Source of the DNA: Clostridia bacterium
Lineage (GTDB): Bacteria > Bacillota > Clostridia > Christensenellales > Borkfalkiaceae
NCBI GenBank assembly: GCA_900767885.1
Contig: CAAGAU010000027.1
Location: forward strand, 1-22,556
Reading direction: 5' to 3'
DNA length: 22,556 bases
The notes beneath the pieces were generated by a model that was not told the origin of the DNA, ran no database searches, and was given only the letters and a program-made list of their open reading frames with translations. Made by a program: the position numbers and the translations under genes. The first letter of the stretch is position 1. Each line of letters opens with the position of its first letter. Shown here piece by piece: positions 6,043-14,268 of the stretch.

Positions 6043-8008
6043 AATGTCGCTGATGCGCGCGCTCGTGATTAAATCCGAAAGCGATAAGATTTTCGACGCG
6101 CTTTCAAAAACGGGCGCAACGCAGATAAAAAAATGCGGCGAATACGAACTTGCCTCGCCTGCGGAGGCGAAGAGCGATCAGAGCGTTGCCGATTTAACGG
6201 CAAAGGCGCGCGCCGCGCTTAAATTTATAGATTTTGCGCACGAGCAACTTGCCGATAAGACTTTGCCGCCCGTCGTAAAGGACGGTTTCGGCGTGGGTAT
6301 AGACGAGTTTTTAGCCGAAAAAACCGTAGCGGATAAAACTCTTGAAGAAATCGGTAAGGTTCTCGCGCTCGAAAAAGAGTATTCGGACTTAAAGACCAAA
6401 GGCGCGAAGATAGAGGAAACCGCCCGCGGATATAAAGATTACGCCTGCTTAAAGGAAAAATTTTCTTTTTATCAATCGACCAGACGGGTAGCCGTTTATC
6501 TCGGCACGGTCGCCTCGGATAAAACGGCGGCGTTTACGGCTGCGGCGGAAAGTTGCGGCGCGGTAGTCGAAGTTATCGGCGGCGACGGCGGCAAAAACGT
6601 TATTTGCGCGCTGTGCCTTAAAGAGAGTTGCGAGGAAGTCGAATCGGCTTTAACCAAAGCCGCGTTTACAAGGTGCGGATATTCGGACGAGCAGACCGCA
6701 ACGGAAGTTTTGCAAAAACTTGATGCCGGACTTAAAGAAAACGAAAACCGCAAAGAGGAAGTTTTGCGCCTGGCGGCGACGGCATCGCCGAAAACCAAAG
6801 ACATTAAGATATACCTCGATTATCTCGCGTTTACCGAGGAAAAAGAGGTTGCGTTGTCGGACTGTGCCGAAACGAGCGAAACGTTGCTGATAGAGGCATA
6901 CGTTCCCACCGAGGCGGCGGACAGGGTTCAGACCGCGCTTAAAGAAAATTCTTCGGCGGCTTACGTAGAAGTAAAACCCGTTCCGCGCGACGAGTTCGCG
7001 CCCACGCTCATGAAAAACAATCGCGTGGTAAGAAATTTCGAGGCGGTTACCAACATGTATTCCGCGCCCGCTTACGGCGCGCTCGACCCAAACGGAGTTA
7101 TGGCGTTTTTCTTCTCGCTGTTTATGGGCGTTATAATGGGCGACGCGGGTTACGGTCTTATGATGATTATAGGCGGCTTTTTGCTTGCCTCGCACCAACG
7201 CGAGGGTACGAGCATATATCGTATGGCAAAAGTGTTTGCTTACGGCGGATTTTTCGCAATCGCCTTCGGCGCGCTTTTCGACAGTTATTTCGGTTATCCG
7301 CTCGTAAGGAGTTTATCCCCCGAATTTTCGGCGTTCTATCTTAAATACGTCGACCCGGTCGCGGCAAAAGCGACTATCGCGGGTATAACCGTGCCTTCGG
7401 CGTTGCTCTGGTGTCTTGCGCTCGGCGCGTTCCAGATAGCCGTTTCGCTTTTGATGAAAGCCGTTCAGTGTTTCGGTCGCGGTCAGATTGCGGAAGGAAT
7501 TTTCTCGGGCGTGGTATGGTCGCTCGCGCTTATATCGTTTATATTAACCGCGTTCTTCGCGGCAAGCGGCAATCCGCTGTTAAACACCTTCATTTATCCC
7601 ACTATCGCGCTTTTCGCGCTCGGTATACTCACCGCGGGCATAACGCAAAAAGGGTTTAAAAAGGTTACGGGCATATTCGGCGCGGCTTACGGACTGATAA
7701 ACTACGTTTCCGATATTTTAAGTTACGCCAGGCTTTACGGACTGATGCTTGCGGGCGCGCAGATAGCGTCCATATTCACTAATTCCATAGCCGTCGGAAT
7801 GCTGTTTCCTCTCGGCGCGGTCGGCGTTATTGCGGGTGTGCTTGTTATAATACTCGGCAACGTGTTTAACCTTGCCATGAGTCTGCTCGGCGCGTATATT
7901 CACGATTCGAGGTTGCAGTACGTCGAGTTCTTCGGCAGATTTTACGAGGGCGAAGGCGAATTGTTCGCTCCCTTGGGCAGTCAGCGCGAATTTATATATT
8001 TTAAATAA
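6032..8008 (+). CDS. ntpI: V-type ATPase subunit I (a-subunit homologue)
   Basis: The protein has 658 residues. A cytoplasmic half (about 1-345) with coiled-coil stretches is followed by a membrane half (about 355-640) with seven or eight helices. The membrane half begins near GVMAFFFSLFMGVIMGDAGY and contains SDILSYARLYGLMLAG. R567 in that motif is the conserved arginine facing the rotor glutamate during ion transfer. The subunit forms the ion half-channels and is the stator against the K ring. I favour the GTG at 6032 because GGGAGGG (6016-6022) lies nine bases upstream; an ATG at 6044 is the alternative. It overlaps the first gene and is followed by a 61-base gap before subunit K. Confidence 0.95.
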   Translation: MISEMSLMRALVIKSESDKIFDALSKTGATQIKKCGEYELASPAEAKSDQSVADLTAKARAALKFIDFAHEQLADKTLPPVVKDGFGVGIDEFLAEKTVADKTLEEIGKVLALEKEYSDLKTKGAKIEETARGYKDYACLKEKFSFYQSTRRVAVYLGTVASDKTAAFTAAAESCGAVVEVIGGDGGKNVICALCLKESCEEVESALTKAAFTRCGYSDEQTATEVLQKLDAGLKENENRKEEVLRLAATASPKTKDIKIYLDYLAFTEEKEVALSDCAETSETLLIEAYVPTEAADRVQTALKENSSAAYVEVKPVPRDEFAPTLMKNNRVVRNFEAVTNMYSAPAYGALDPNGVMAFFFSLFMGVIMGDAGYGLMMIIGGFLLASHQREGTSIYRMAKVFAYGGFFAIAFGALFDSYFGYPLVRSLSPEFSAFYLKYVDPVAAKATIAGITVPSALLWCLALGAFQIAVSLLMKAVQCFGRGQIAEGIFSGVVWSLALISFILTAFFAASGNPLLNTFIYPTIALFALGILTAGITQKGFKKVTGIFGAAYGLINYVSDILSYARLYGLMLAGAQIASIFTNSIAVGMLFPLGAVGVIAGVLVIILGNVFNLAMSLLGAYIHDSRLQYVEFFGRFYEGEGELFAPLGSQREFIYFK

Positions 8009-8016
8009 GTAATAGC

Positions 8017-8060
8017 CGCGCGACAAGCGCGAGTTATATAAAAAAGGAAAAATTTGGAGG
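8017..8060 (+). promoter_or_regulatory. Intercistronic hairpin and strong ribosome site before ntpK
   Basis: CGCGC (8017-8021) and GCGCG (8027-8031) form a GC-only hairpin in the only sizeable gap of the operon (8009-8069). It is followed by GGAGG (8056-8060), nine bases before the ATG. A hairpin plus a strong ribosome site would favour high output of the ring subunit, needed in many copies. That purpose is inference. Confidence 0.5.
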
Positions 8061-8069
8061 TCTACTAAA

Positions 8070-8501
8070 ATGGACGGTAGAGCAATAGCAATTTTGGGTC
8101 TTGCACTGTGTATGATACTGTGCGGCGGCGGTTCGGCATACGGACTTTACAGAACGGGCGCGGCGAGCGCGGGCGTATTGTCCGAGGACGGGAAAAAGTT
8201 CTCTAAAATAATCGTACTCGCACTTTTACCCGCAACGCAGGGTATTTACGGCTTCGTACTTGCCGTTATGAGCGTTCCCGCGGCGGGCATAACCGTAGCT
8301 GAAGGTTACGCAATACTTTATCGCGCGCTTGCTTTGGGCGTAACGGGTATGCTTTCGGCTGTATTGCAGGGCATAACCGCAAGCGCATGTATTTATGCAA
8401 TCGGTAAAAACAGCGCGGGTTCGGGTAAATACGTTCTTTTCCCCGCTATGATAGAGTTCTACGCAATACTTGCGTTGGTACTCGGCATAATGCTTGCTTA
8501 A
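8070..8501 (+). CDS. ntpK: V-type ATPase rotor subunit K (Na+-binding proteolipid)
   Basis: The protein has 143 residues and four membrane helices (about 5-27, 46-68, 80-110, 121-142) forming two helical hairpins, as in the 16-kDa E. hirae NtpK. The ion site can be read by alignment. L53, T56 and Q57 in LLPATQG, Q100 in VLQG and E129 in MIEFYAIL match E. hirae L61, T64, Q65, Q110 and E139, the five residues that bind Na+ in that ring. Only the second hairpin carries the carboxylate, giving one ion per subunit. I therefore predict Na+ rather than H+ transport. The ATG is fixed by GGAGG nine bases upstream. Confidence 0.95.
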   Translation: MDGRAIAILGLALCMILCGGGSAYGLYRTGAASAGVLSEDGKKFSKIIVLALLPATQGIYGFVLAVMSVPAAGITVAEGYAILYRALALGVTGMLSAVLQGITASACIYAIGKNSAGSGKYVLFPAMIEFYAILALVLGIMLA

Positions 8502-8523
8502 AAACGAGGATTTATCTTTTAAA

Positions 8524-9102
8524 ATGATTGAAAACGAAAAGGTCGATATTCTTTCCGCGATAACCGAAAAAGCCGAAAACGACCGCGCCGCGGCGATAAA
8601 TTCCGCCGAAGAATACGCGCGGGATAAGGCGGAAAAGGCTAAACAACTCGCGGAAGAAACCGCCGCTTCGTGGGCGGCGGAAACCGCAATCGCGGTACAG
8701 GATATATCAAAAAAGAACGAAGTAGCCGTGCGAATGGAAAAAAATCGCGTCGCGCTTGCCGCAAGGCGTAAGTGCGTGGACAGGGTATACGAAATTCTTT
8801 TGCAAAAACTGCGCGCTATGGGCGCGGAAGATTTTTTGCGCCTTGTATCCGTCTGCGTGCAAAAATACGGCGAAAAAAGGCAGACGCTTATTCTTGCTAA
8901 AAGCGCGCCCGTCGGCGCGGACGAGGTAAAATCGCTTAAAGCGGTGAAGGATCTCGGATTGAAAGTTGAAGTTTCGGCCGATATAAAAGACGGTTTTGTT
9001 TTATCGGGCGAGTCCTACGACCGCGACTTTACGCTTGCCGCAATCGTGGACGGCGTTAAAGAAAGCACCGAAAAAGAAACGTCCGAAAAAACGGCGAATT
9101 GA
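8524..9102 (+). CDS. ntpE: V-type ATPase subunit E (peripheral stalk)
   Basis: The protein has 192 residues. The N-terminal half is a charged, alanine-rich helix (AEEYARDKAEKAKQLAEET-like) that would pair with the first gene's product. The C-terminal half is globular and would bind the catalytic head. I chose the ATG at 8524, with GAGG at 8506-8509, though the 14-base spacing is long. The frame is also open from a TTG at 8494 inside ntpK, but nothing resembling a ribosome site precedes that codon. E. hirae NtpE is of similar length. The stop codon at 9100-9102 lies just before the ribosome site of subunit C. Confidence 0.88.
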   Translation: MIENEKVDILSAITEKAENDRAAAINSAEEYARDKAEKAKQLAEETAASWAAETAIAVQDISKKNEVAVRMEKNRVALAARRKCVDRVYEILLQKLRAMGAEDFLRLVSVCVQKYGEKRQTLILAKSAPVGADEVKSLKAVKDLGLKVEVSADIKDGFVLSGESYDRDFTLAAIVDGVKESTEKETSEKTAN

Positions 9103-9122
9103 CTACGGGAGGCAAACGCACT

Positions 9123-10091
9123 ATGAGAGATACTGCTTACGTAAACGCGCTTGCCGTGTCCGCGCAAAAATCGTTGCTTACCAAAAGCAAATTTCTTACG
9201 ATGGCGGAGGCTTCTTCGCCCGAGGACGCGCTTTCGGTGTTGAAAAGCAGCGGTTTCGGTGAGGGGGCGGAAATAAGCGGTGCGGGCGAGTACGAGAAAC
9301 TCGTAGATAAGGAACGCGAAAAACTTCGCGCGTTTTTGCGCGAGTATTCGCCGAGTAAAGGGCTTATAGCGTATTGCTATCTCGGCGGAGATTTTTTCAA
9401 TCTCGACGCGGCGGCAAGAAAAGTTCTGCTCGGCGCGGACGACGCGGCGTATTCTCCCGACGGCGAAACGAGTACGGAACTTTTAGAAAAGTACTTCGGC
9501 GGCGAAAAGGTCGTTTTGCCCGATTATTTGTCGGCAACGGCAATCGCGCTTAAAGAGGCGTGCAAAAATTCGCCCACGGGTAAAACCCTGTCGCTTATAA
9601 CCGTAAAAGGCAAATACGCGGCAATGCTTAAAATTATTAAAAACCGCGTTATACGCGACTTTATCCGCACCGAAATCGACTGTAAAAACGTTTCGGCGTA
9701 TTTCCGTGCGAAAGATAAAACGATCGCCGAAGAACAGTTTATTCCCGGCGGTAAGATAAAAAAAGAAAAACTCGCCGCGATTTTATATAAAGACTCTTCG
9801 CGTACCCGTAACGCGTTTTTGTTCACGCCTTACTACGGTATTATTGAAGAGTGCTTAAAGGCGAAAGAAAACGGCGAGCCTTTTACGAAACTCGAAAAAC
9901 TCGCCGACGATTATCCGCTTAAAAAAATAGCGGGTAAAAAATACGAGATTACGGGCGTAACGCCTATGCTCGTATATTATCTCTATAAAAACGCCGAACT
10001 CAAAAACGTAAGAACGGTTATGTCGGGCAAACTCGCGTCGGCTCCGTCGTCGCTTATAACGGGGAGGTTGAGAGAAGTATATGGCGAGTAA
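9123..10091 (+). CDS. ntpC: V-type ATPase subunit C (d/AC39 family)
   Basis: The protein has 322 residues and is soluble and largely helical, with no membrane segment. It fits the V-ATPase C/AC39 family, the funnel-shaped piece that couples the central shaft (D and F) to the K ring. The opening RDTAYVNALAVSAQKSLLTK and the later NLDAAARKVLLG segment fit its repeated three-helix folds. The start is the ATG at 9123, with GGGAGG (9107-9112) ten bases upstream. A TTG at 9099 in the same frame falls before that ribosome site and is unlikely. The last 11 bases overlap the next gene. Confidence 0.9.
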   Translation: MRDTAYVNALAVSAQKSLLTKSKFLTMAEASSPEDALSVLKSSGFGEGAEISGAGEYEKLVDKEREKLRAFLREYSPSKGLIAYCYLGGDFFNLDAAARKVLLGADDAAYSPDGETSTELLEKYFGGEKVVLPDYLSATAIALKEACKNSPTGKTLSLITVKGKYAAMLKIIKNRVIRDFIRTEIDCKNVSAYFRAKDKTIAEEQFIPGGKIKKEKLAAILYKDSSRTRNAFLFTPYYGIIEECLKAKENGEPFTKLEKLADDYPLKKIAGKKYEITGVTPMLVYYLYKNAELKNVRTVMSGKLASAPSSLITGRLREVYGE

Positions 10092-10401
10092 ACTTGCAAT
10101 GATGGCGAGCGGCGAAAGCGCGCTTGCGTTTAAAGCCGCGGGCGTTGACGCTTATTACGAACGCGACGCGGAAAAGGCGAGAGAAACGTTTAAAAAACTC
10201 GCTAAAAAATATTCGGTTATTTTCGTTGCGGACGATCTGGCGGAAGTCCTTTCCGACCTTATCGCAAGAACGCTCGAAAAACCTTACCCCGTGGTGGTTA
10301 CCGTTCCCGACGCAAACGGAAACAGCGAGTACGCCGCCAAGAAACTTAAAGAGGAATCCGAGAGGGTACTCGGCATAGACGTGTTAAGTCAACGCAACTG
10401 A
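10081..10401 (+). CDS. ntpG: V-type ATPase subunit F (NtpG)
   Basis: The protein has 106 residues, the usual size of the small F subunit of the central shaft (called NtpG in E. hirae). It has the alternating strand-helix pattern of that Rossmann-like fold, with KYSVIFVADDLAEVL and PYPVVVTVPD as the buried strands and a variable C-terminal helix. It binds subunit D and helps regulate rotation. A GGGGAGG sequence (10061-10067) lies 13 bases before the ATG, and the start overlaps subunit C. Eleven bases then separate it from subunit A. Confidence 0.9.
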   Translation: MASKLAMMASGESALAFKAAGVDAYYERDAEKARETFKKLAKKYSVIFVADDLAEVLSDLIARTLEKPYPVVVTVPDANGNSEYAAKKLKEESERVLGIDVLSQRN

Positions 10402-10412
10402 CGAGGATTAAA

Positions 10413-12182
10413 ATGGAAGGTAGAATAGTAAAAGTATCCGGTCCGCTTATAGTGGCGGAAAATATGTCCGACGTAAAAGTCTACGACGTGGTTAAAGTCG
10501 GCGAAAAAGAACTTATAGGCGAAGTTATAGAACTTCGTCGCGACCGCGCGTCCATTCAGGTTTACGAAGAAACTTCGGGTCTGGGCGTCGGCGACAAAGT
10601 AATTTCCACGGGCGAACCGCTCTCCGTAGAACTCGCCCCCGGGCTTATAGGCGGCATTTACGACGGTATTCAAAGACCACTCGAAAAAATCGTTCAACTA
10701 TACGGCGACCGCATTACGCGCGGACTTAAAGTAGACCATATAGACAGAGAAAAATTATGGGCGTTTAAACCGACCAAAAAAGTCGGCGACTACGTTGAGA
10801 GCGGCGACGTTCTGGGCGTGGTTGACGAAACGCCTATCGTAAAACATAAAATACTCGTTCCTTACGGCGTAAAAGGCAAACTTACCGCCGTAAACGAGGG
10901 CGAATTCAATATTACGCAAACCGTCGCCGAAGTAAAGACCGAAAGCGGCGAGGTAAAAAGCCTTTGCATGCTTACGCGCTGGCCTGTAAGAAAGGCAAGA
11001 CCGTATAAGGAAAAACAAACCCCCGATATGCCCATGGTTACGGGGCAGAGGGTTATAGATACGCTCTTTCCCATAGCGAAAGGCGGCGTGGCGGCAGTTC
11101 CCGGTCCGTTCGGCAGCGGCAAGACCGTCGTTCAGCACCAACTCGCCAAATGGGCGGACGCACAGATTATAGTCTACGTCGGCTGCGGCGAACGCGGAAA
11201 CGAAATGACCGACGTTTTGAACGAATTTCCCGAACTTAAAGACCCCGCCACGGGCGAACCGCTTATGAAGAGAACGGTGCTTATAGCCAACACTTCGGAT
11301 ATGCCCGTCGCCGCGCGTGAGGCGTCCATTTATACGGGTATCACCATAGCCGAATATTTCAGAGATATGGGTTACAGCGTGGCTATAATGGCGGACTCGA
11401 CTTCGCGTTGGGCGGAGGCTTTGCGCGAAATGAGCGGCAGACTCGAAGAAATGCCCGGCGACGAAGGTTACCCTGCGTATCTTGCGTCCCGTCTGGCGGA
11501 ATTTTACGAAAGAGCGGGTATAGTCAAAGTTTTAGGCAGCGAAAACGTACTCGGTTCGGTATCCGCAATCGGCGCGGTATCTCCTCCGGGCGGCGACCTT
11601 TCCGAACCCGTAGCGCAGGCTACTTTAAGAATAGTCAAAGTGTTCTGGGGCTTGTCTGCCTCGCTCGCGTATAAACGCCACTTCCCCGCGATAGACTGGT
11701 TAATAAGTTATTCGCTTTACGCCGACCGTATGTCGGAATGGTACGAAAAACACGTGGGACAGGATTTCCCCGCGCTCCGCGCGTTCGTTATGAATATTTT
11801 GCAGGAAGAGGCTAACCTCGACGAAATAGTAAGGCTCGTCGGCGTGGACGCGCTTTCCTATAAAGACAGAATGACCCTCGAAACGGCTAAAATGATCCGC
11901 GAGGACTATCTGCATCAGAACGCTTTCCACGAGGTAGATACTTACACTTCGCTCGATAAGCAGTACAGAATGCTCAAACTCATCAAAAAATTCCACGACC
12001 TCGGAGTGGAGGCGGTGGATAATTACGCCGAACTCGACGATATTCTCGCGCTCCCGTCCAAAGAACGCATAGGCAGAGCGAAATATATAGAGGAAAGCGC
12101 GATAAACACGCTTGACGAAATAAGCGCGCAACTCGAAAGAGAAATGAAGGCGCTTTACCGCGAAGGAGAAAGCGATGTATAA
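10413..12182 (+). CDS. ntpA: V-type ATPase catalytic subunit A
   Basis: The protein has 589 residues, the normal length. The nucleotide-binding P-loop is GPFGSGKT (231-238), with lysine K237. The catalytic glutamate is E260 in GCGERGNEMTD. Other family marks are SRWAEALREMSGRLEEMPGD and the long non-homologous region before the P-loop that separates A from B subunits. It hydrolyses or makes ATP in the A3B3 head at interfaces with B. The ATG follows GAGGA by a few bases. The gene ends eight bases inside subunit B, and that overlap (ATGTATAA) suggests translational coupling for equal A and B amounts. Confidence 0.98.
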   Translation: MEGRIVKVSGPLIVAENMSDVKVYDVVKVGEKELIGEVIELRRDRASIQVYEETSGLGVGDKVISTGEPLSVELAPGLIGGIYDGIQRPLEKIVQLYGDRITRGLKVDHIDREKLWAFKPTKKVGDYVESGDVLGVVDETPIVKHKILVPYGVKGKLTAVNEGEFNITQTVAEVKTESGEVKSLCMLTRWPVRKARPYKEKQTPDMPMVTGQRVIDTLFPIAKGGVAAVPGPFGSGKTVVQHQLAKWADAQIIVYVGCGERGNEMTDVLNEFPELKDPATGEPLMKRTVLIANTSDMPVAAREASIYTGITIAEYFRDMGYSVAIMADSTSRWAEALREMSGRLEEMPGDEGYPAYLASRLAEFYERAGIVKVLGSENVLGSVSAIGAVSPPGGDLSEPVAQATLRIVKVFWGLSASLAYKRHFPAIDWLISYSLYADRMSEWYEKHVGQDFPALRAFVMNILQEEANLDEIVRLVGVDALSYKDRMTLETAKMIREDYLHQNAFHEVDTYTSLDKQYRMLKLIKKFHDLGVEAVDNYAELDDILALPSKERIGRAKYIEESAINTLDEISAQLEREMKALYREGESDV

Positions 12183-13545
12183 GGAATATAAAACCATAAA
12201 AGAAATCGTCGGACCGCTTATGCTCGTAGAGGGTGTGGACGGCGTTAAATACGACGAACTCGTAGAAGTCGTTCAGGAGGACGGCAGCATCCGTCGCGGC
12301 AAAGTACTCGAAGTAAAAGACGATAAAGCCGTGGTGCAACTTTTCGAGAATACGCAGGGACTTAAAATATCCACCTCCAAAGCCAAGTTTTTAGGCAGAA
12401 GTTTGTCGCTCGATTTGTCCGAGGATATGCTCGGCAGAGTTTTCGACGGTATGGGTAACCCCCGCGACGGCGGCGCGCCCATTATTCCCGATAAGCGCAT
12501 GGACGTAAACGGCGAACCTATAAACCCCGCCGCGCGCGACTATCCCGACGAATTTATTCAGACGGGCGTTTCCGCAATAGACGGTCTTAACACCCTCGTA
12601 AGGGGTCAAAAACTGCCCATATTCTCGATGAGCGGACTTCCGCACGCCGAACTCGCCGCGCAGATAGCGCGTCAGGCAAAAGTACGCGGTAAAGACGAAA
12701 AGTTCGCCGTAGTGTTCGCCGCAATAGGCATCACTTTCGAGGAGGCGCAATACTTCGTAAACGACTTTAAAAAGACGGGCGCGATAGAAAGGACGGTGCT
12801 TTTTACCAACCTTGCCAACGACCCCGCAATCGAGCGTATAGCGACCCCGCGTATGGCGCTTACCTGCGCCGAGTATCTCGCGTTTGAAAAGGGTATGCAC
12901 GTACTCGTTATTATGACCGACATAACCAACTATGCCGAGGCTTTGCGTGAGGTTTCCGCCGCAAGAAAGGAAGTTCCCGGCAGACGCGGCTACCCCGGCT
13001 ATCTCTATACCGACCTCGCCACTATGTACGAGCGCGCGGGCAGGATTCGCGGTAAGCAGGGGTCTATAACGCAGATTCCTATCCTTACCATGCCCGAGGA
13101 CGATAAAACTCACCCCATTCCCGACCTTACGGGTTATATAACCGAAGGACAGATAATTTTGTCGAGAGAGTTGTATAAAAAGGGCGTTAATCCTCCTATA
13201 GACGTACTTCCGTCGCTTTCAAGACTTAAAGACAAGGGCATAGGCGAGAACAAGACGAGAGAAGATCACGCCGATACCATGAACCAACTTTTCTCCGCTT
13301 ACGCTAAGGGAAAAGAGTGTAAAGAACTTTCCGCTATTTTGGGCGACAGCGCGCTTTCGGCAACCGATAAACTCTACGCAAAGTTTGCCGAGCAGTTTGA
13401 AAAAGAATACGTCGCGCAAGGTTTCGATAAGGACAGGTCTATCGAGGAAACGCTCGATACGGGCTGGAAATTGTTGAAAATTTTGCCGCGTTCCGAACTT
13501 AAACGTATAAAAGAAAAGTACCTTGACAAGTATTTGGGGGCGTAA
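12175..13545 (+). CDS. ntpB: V-type ATPase regulatory subunit B
   Basis: The protein has 456 residues. As in other B subunits the P-loop is replaced: FSMSGLPHAELAAQIARQ sits where subunit A has GPFGSGKT. R350 in LPSLSRLKDKG matches the arginine finger R350 of E. hirae NtpB, which reaches into the neighbouring A active site. GRRGYPGYLYTDLATMYERAGR is another family mark. GGAG lies a few bases before the ATG. It overlaps A upstream and shares TAATG with subunit D downstream. Confidence 0.98.
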   Translation: MYKEYKTIKEIVGPLMLVEGVDGVKYDELVEVVQEDGSIRRGKVLEVKDDKAVVQLFENTQGLKISTSKAKFLGRSLSLDLSEDMLGRVFDGMGNPRDGGAPIIPDKRMDVNGEPINPAARDYPDEFIQTGVSAIDGLNTLVRGQKLPIFSMSGLPHAELAAQIARQAKVRGKDEKFAVVFAAIGITFEEAQYFVNDFKKTGAIERTVLFTNLANDPAIERIATPRMALTCAEYLAFEKGMHVLVIMTDITNYAEALREVSAARKEVPGRRGYPGYLYTDLATMYERAGRIRGKQGSITQIPILTMPEDDKTHPIPDLTGYITEGQIILSRELYKKGVNPPIDVLPSLSRLKDKGIGENKTREDHADTMNQLFSAYAKGKECKELSAILGDSALSATDKLYAKFAEQFEKEYVAQGFDKDRSIEETLDTGWKLLKILPRSELKRIKEKYLDKYLGA

Positions 13546-14174
13546 TGGCTAGACTTAACGTCAACCCCACGCGAATGGAACTTAAAAAGTTAAAAGCAAG
13601 ACTTTCCACCGCGACGAGGGGACATAAATTGTTAAAAGATAAGTCGGACGAAATGATTCGCCGTTTTTCCGTGATAATTCGCGAAAACAAACGTTTGCGT
13701 TCCGAACTCGAGGGGCAACTCAAAGATTGCCTCGGCGCGTTCGCATTCGCTCGTTCGACCGCGCCCGCGGAAGATTTTTACAAGGCGTTTTCCTTGCCCG
13801 TGTCTACCGTAAACGCGGAATTTTCCGAAACCGACGTAATGGGCGTGGTAGTGCCGAAGATTACCGTTTCCGAGAGTACTTCGGACGAGGATTATCCCTA
13901 TGCTTTTGCCGAACTTACTTCCGAGGCGGATTATTCGGTAAAAAAGATAAGCGCGCTCGTCGACGATCTTCTGAAACTTGCCGAAATCGAAAAAACGGCG
14001 GCTATGCTCGCTACCGAGATAGAACGTAATAAACGCCGCGTAAACGCGCTCGAGTATATTATGATTCCGCAAATCGAGGAAACTATCGCCTATATCAAGA
14101 GCAAACTCGACGAAAACGAAAGGGCAGCCACTACGCGACTTATGAAAGTAAAGAGTATGATCGAACAAAGATAA
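13545..14174 (+). CDS. ntpD: V-type ATPase central shaft subunit D
   Basis: The protein has 209 residues. It opens with the conserved NVNPTRMELKKLKARLSTATRG-type helix; a matching C-terminal helix contains NKRRVNALEYIMIPQIEET. The two pair as the long coiled coil that turns inside the A3B3 head, with a small globular insert between them. This length and layout are normal for subunit D, the rotating shaft. Its ATG shares a base with the stop of subunit B (TAATG) and is preceded by a G-run. It is the last gene of the operon, with a strong terminator starting four bases after the stop. No ntpH or ntpJ follows, unlike E. hirae. Confidence 0.96.
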   Translation: MARLNVNPTRMELKKLKARLSTATRGHKLLKDKSDEMIRRFSVIIRENKRLRSELEGQLKDCLGAFAFARSTAPAEDFYKAFSLPVSTVNAEFSETDVMGVVVPKITVSESTSDEDYPYAFAELTSEADYSVKKISALVDDLLKLAEIEKTAAMLATEIERNKRRVNALEYIMIPQIEETIAYIKSKLDENERAATTRLMKVKSMIEQR

Positions 14175-14177
14175 TAA

Positions 14178-14213
14178 AAAATGCCGCCGATTTTTAAAAA
14201 TCGGCGGCATTTT
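14178..14213 (+). terminator. Terminator of the V-ATPase operon
   Basis: This is a perfect 18-bp inverted repeat with arms 14178-14195 and 14196-14213, core ATGCCGCCGA/TCGGCGGCAT, flanked by A before and T after. The symmetrical A and T flanks could stop transcription from either side. It sits just after ntpD. Confidence 0.92.
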
Positions 14214-14215
14214 GC

Positions 14216-14245
14216 TTGATTTTTTATTGCTTTTTAGTGTATAAT
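14216..14245 (+). promoter_or_regulatory. Promoter of the metallophosphoesterase gene
   Basis: TTGATT (14216-14221) and TATAAT (14240-14245) are separated by 18 bases. The predicted start near 14252 coincides with the beginning of AAAGGAGGG (14251-14259), so the leader would be only about 17 bases. Confidence 0.7.
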
Positions 14246-14268
14246 CGACGAAAGGAGGGCGATATTAT

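Noticed and set aside
8494..8523. TTG start for ntpE inside ntpK
   Set aside because: No ribosome site precedes it; the ATG at 8524 gives the usual family length.
9099..9122. TTG start for ntpC
   Set aside because: It lies upstream of the GGGAGG that serves the ATG at 9123.
12391..13113. Long minus-strand reading frames opposite the ATPase genes, such as 240 codons here
   Set aside because: They are antisense to conserved subunits, lack ribosome sites and show no family pattern; they follow from the codon bias of the real genes.
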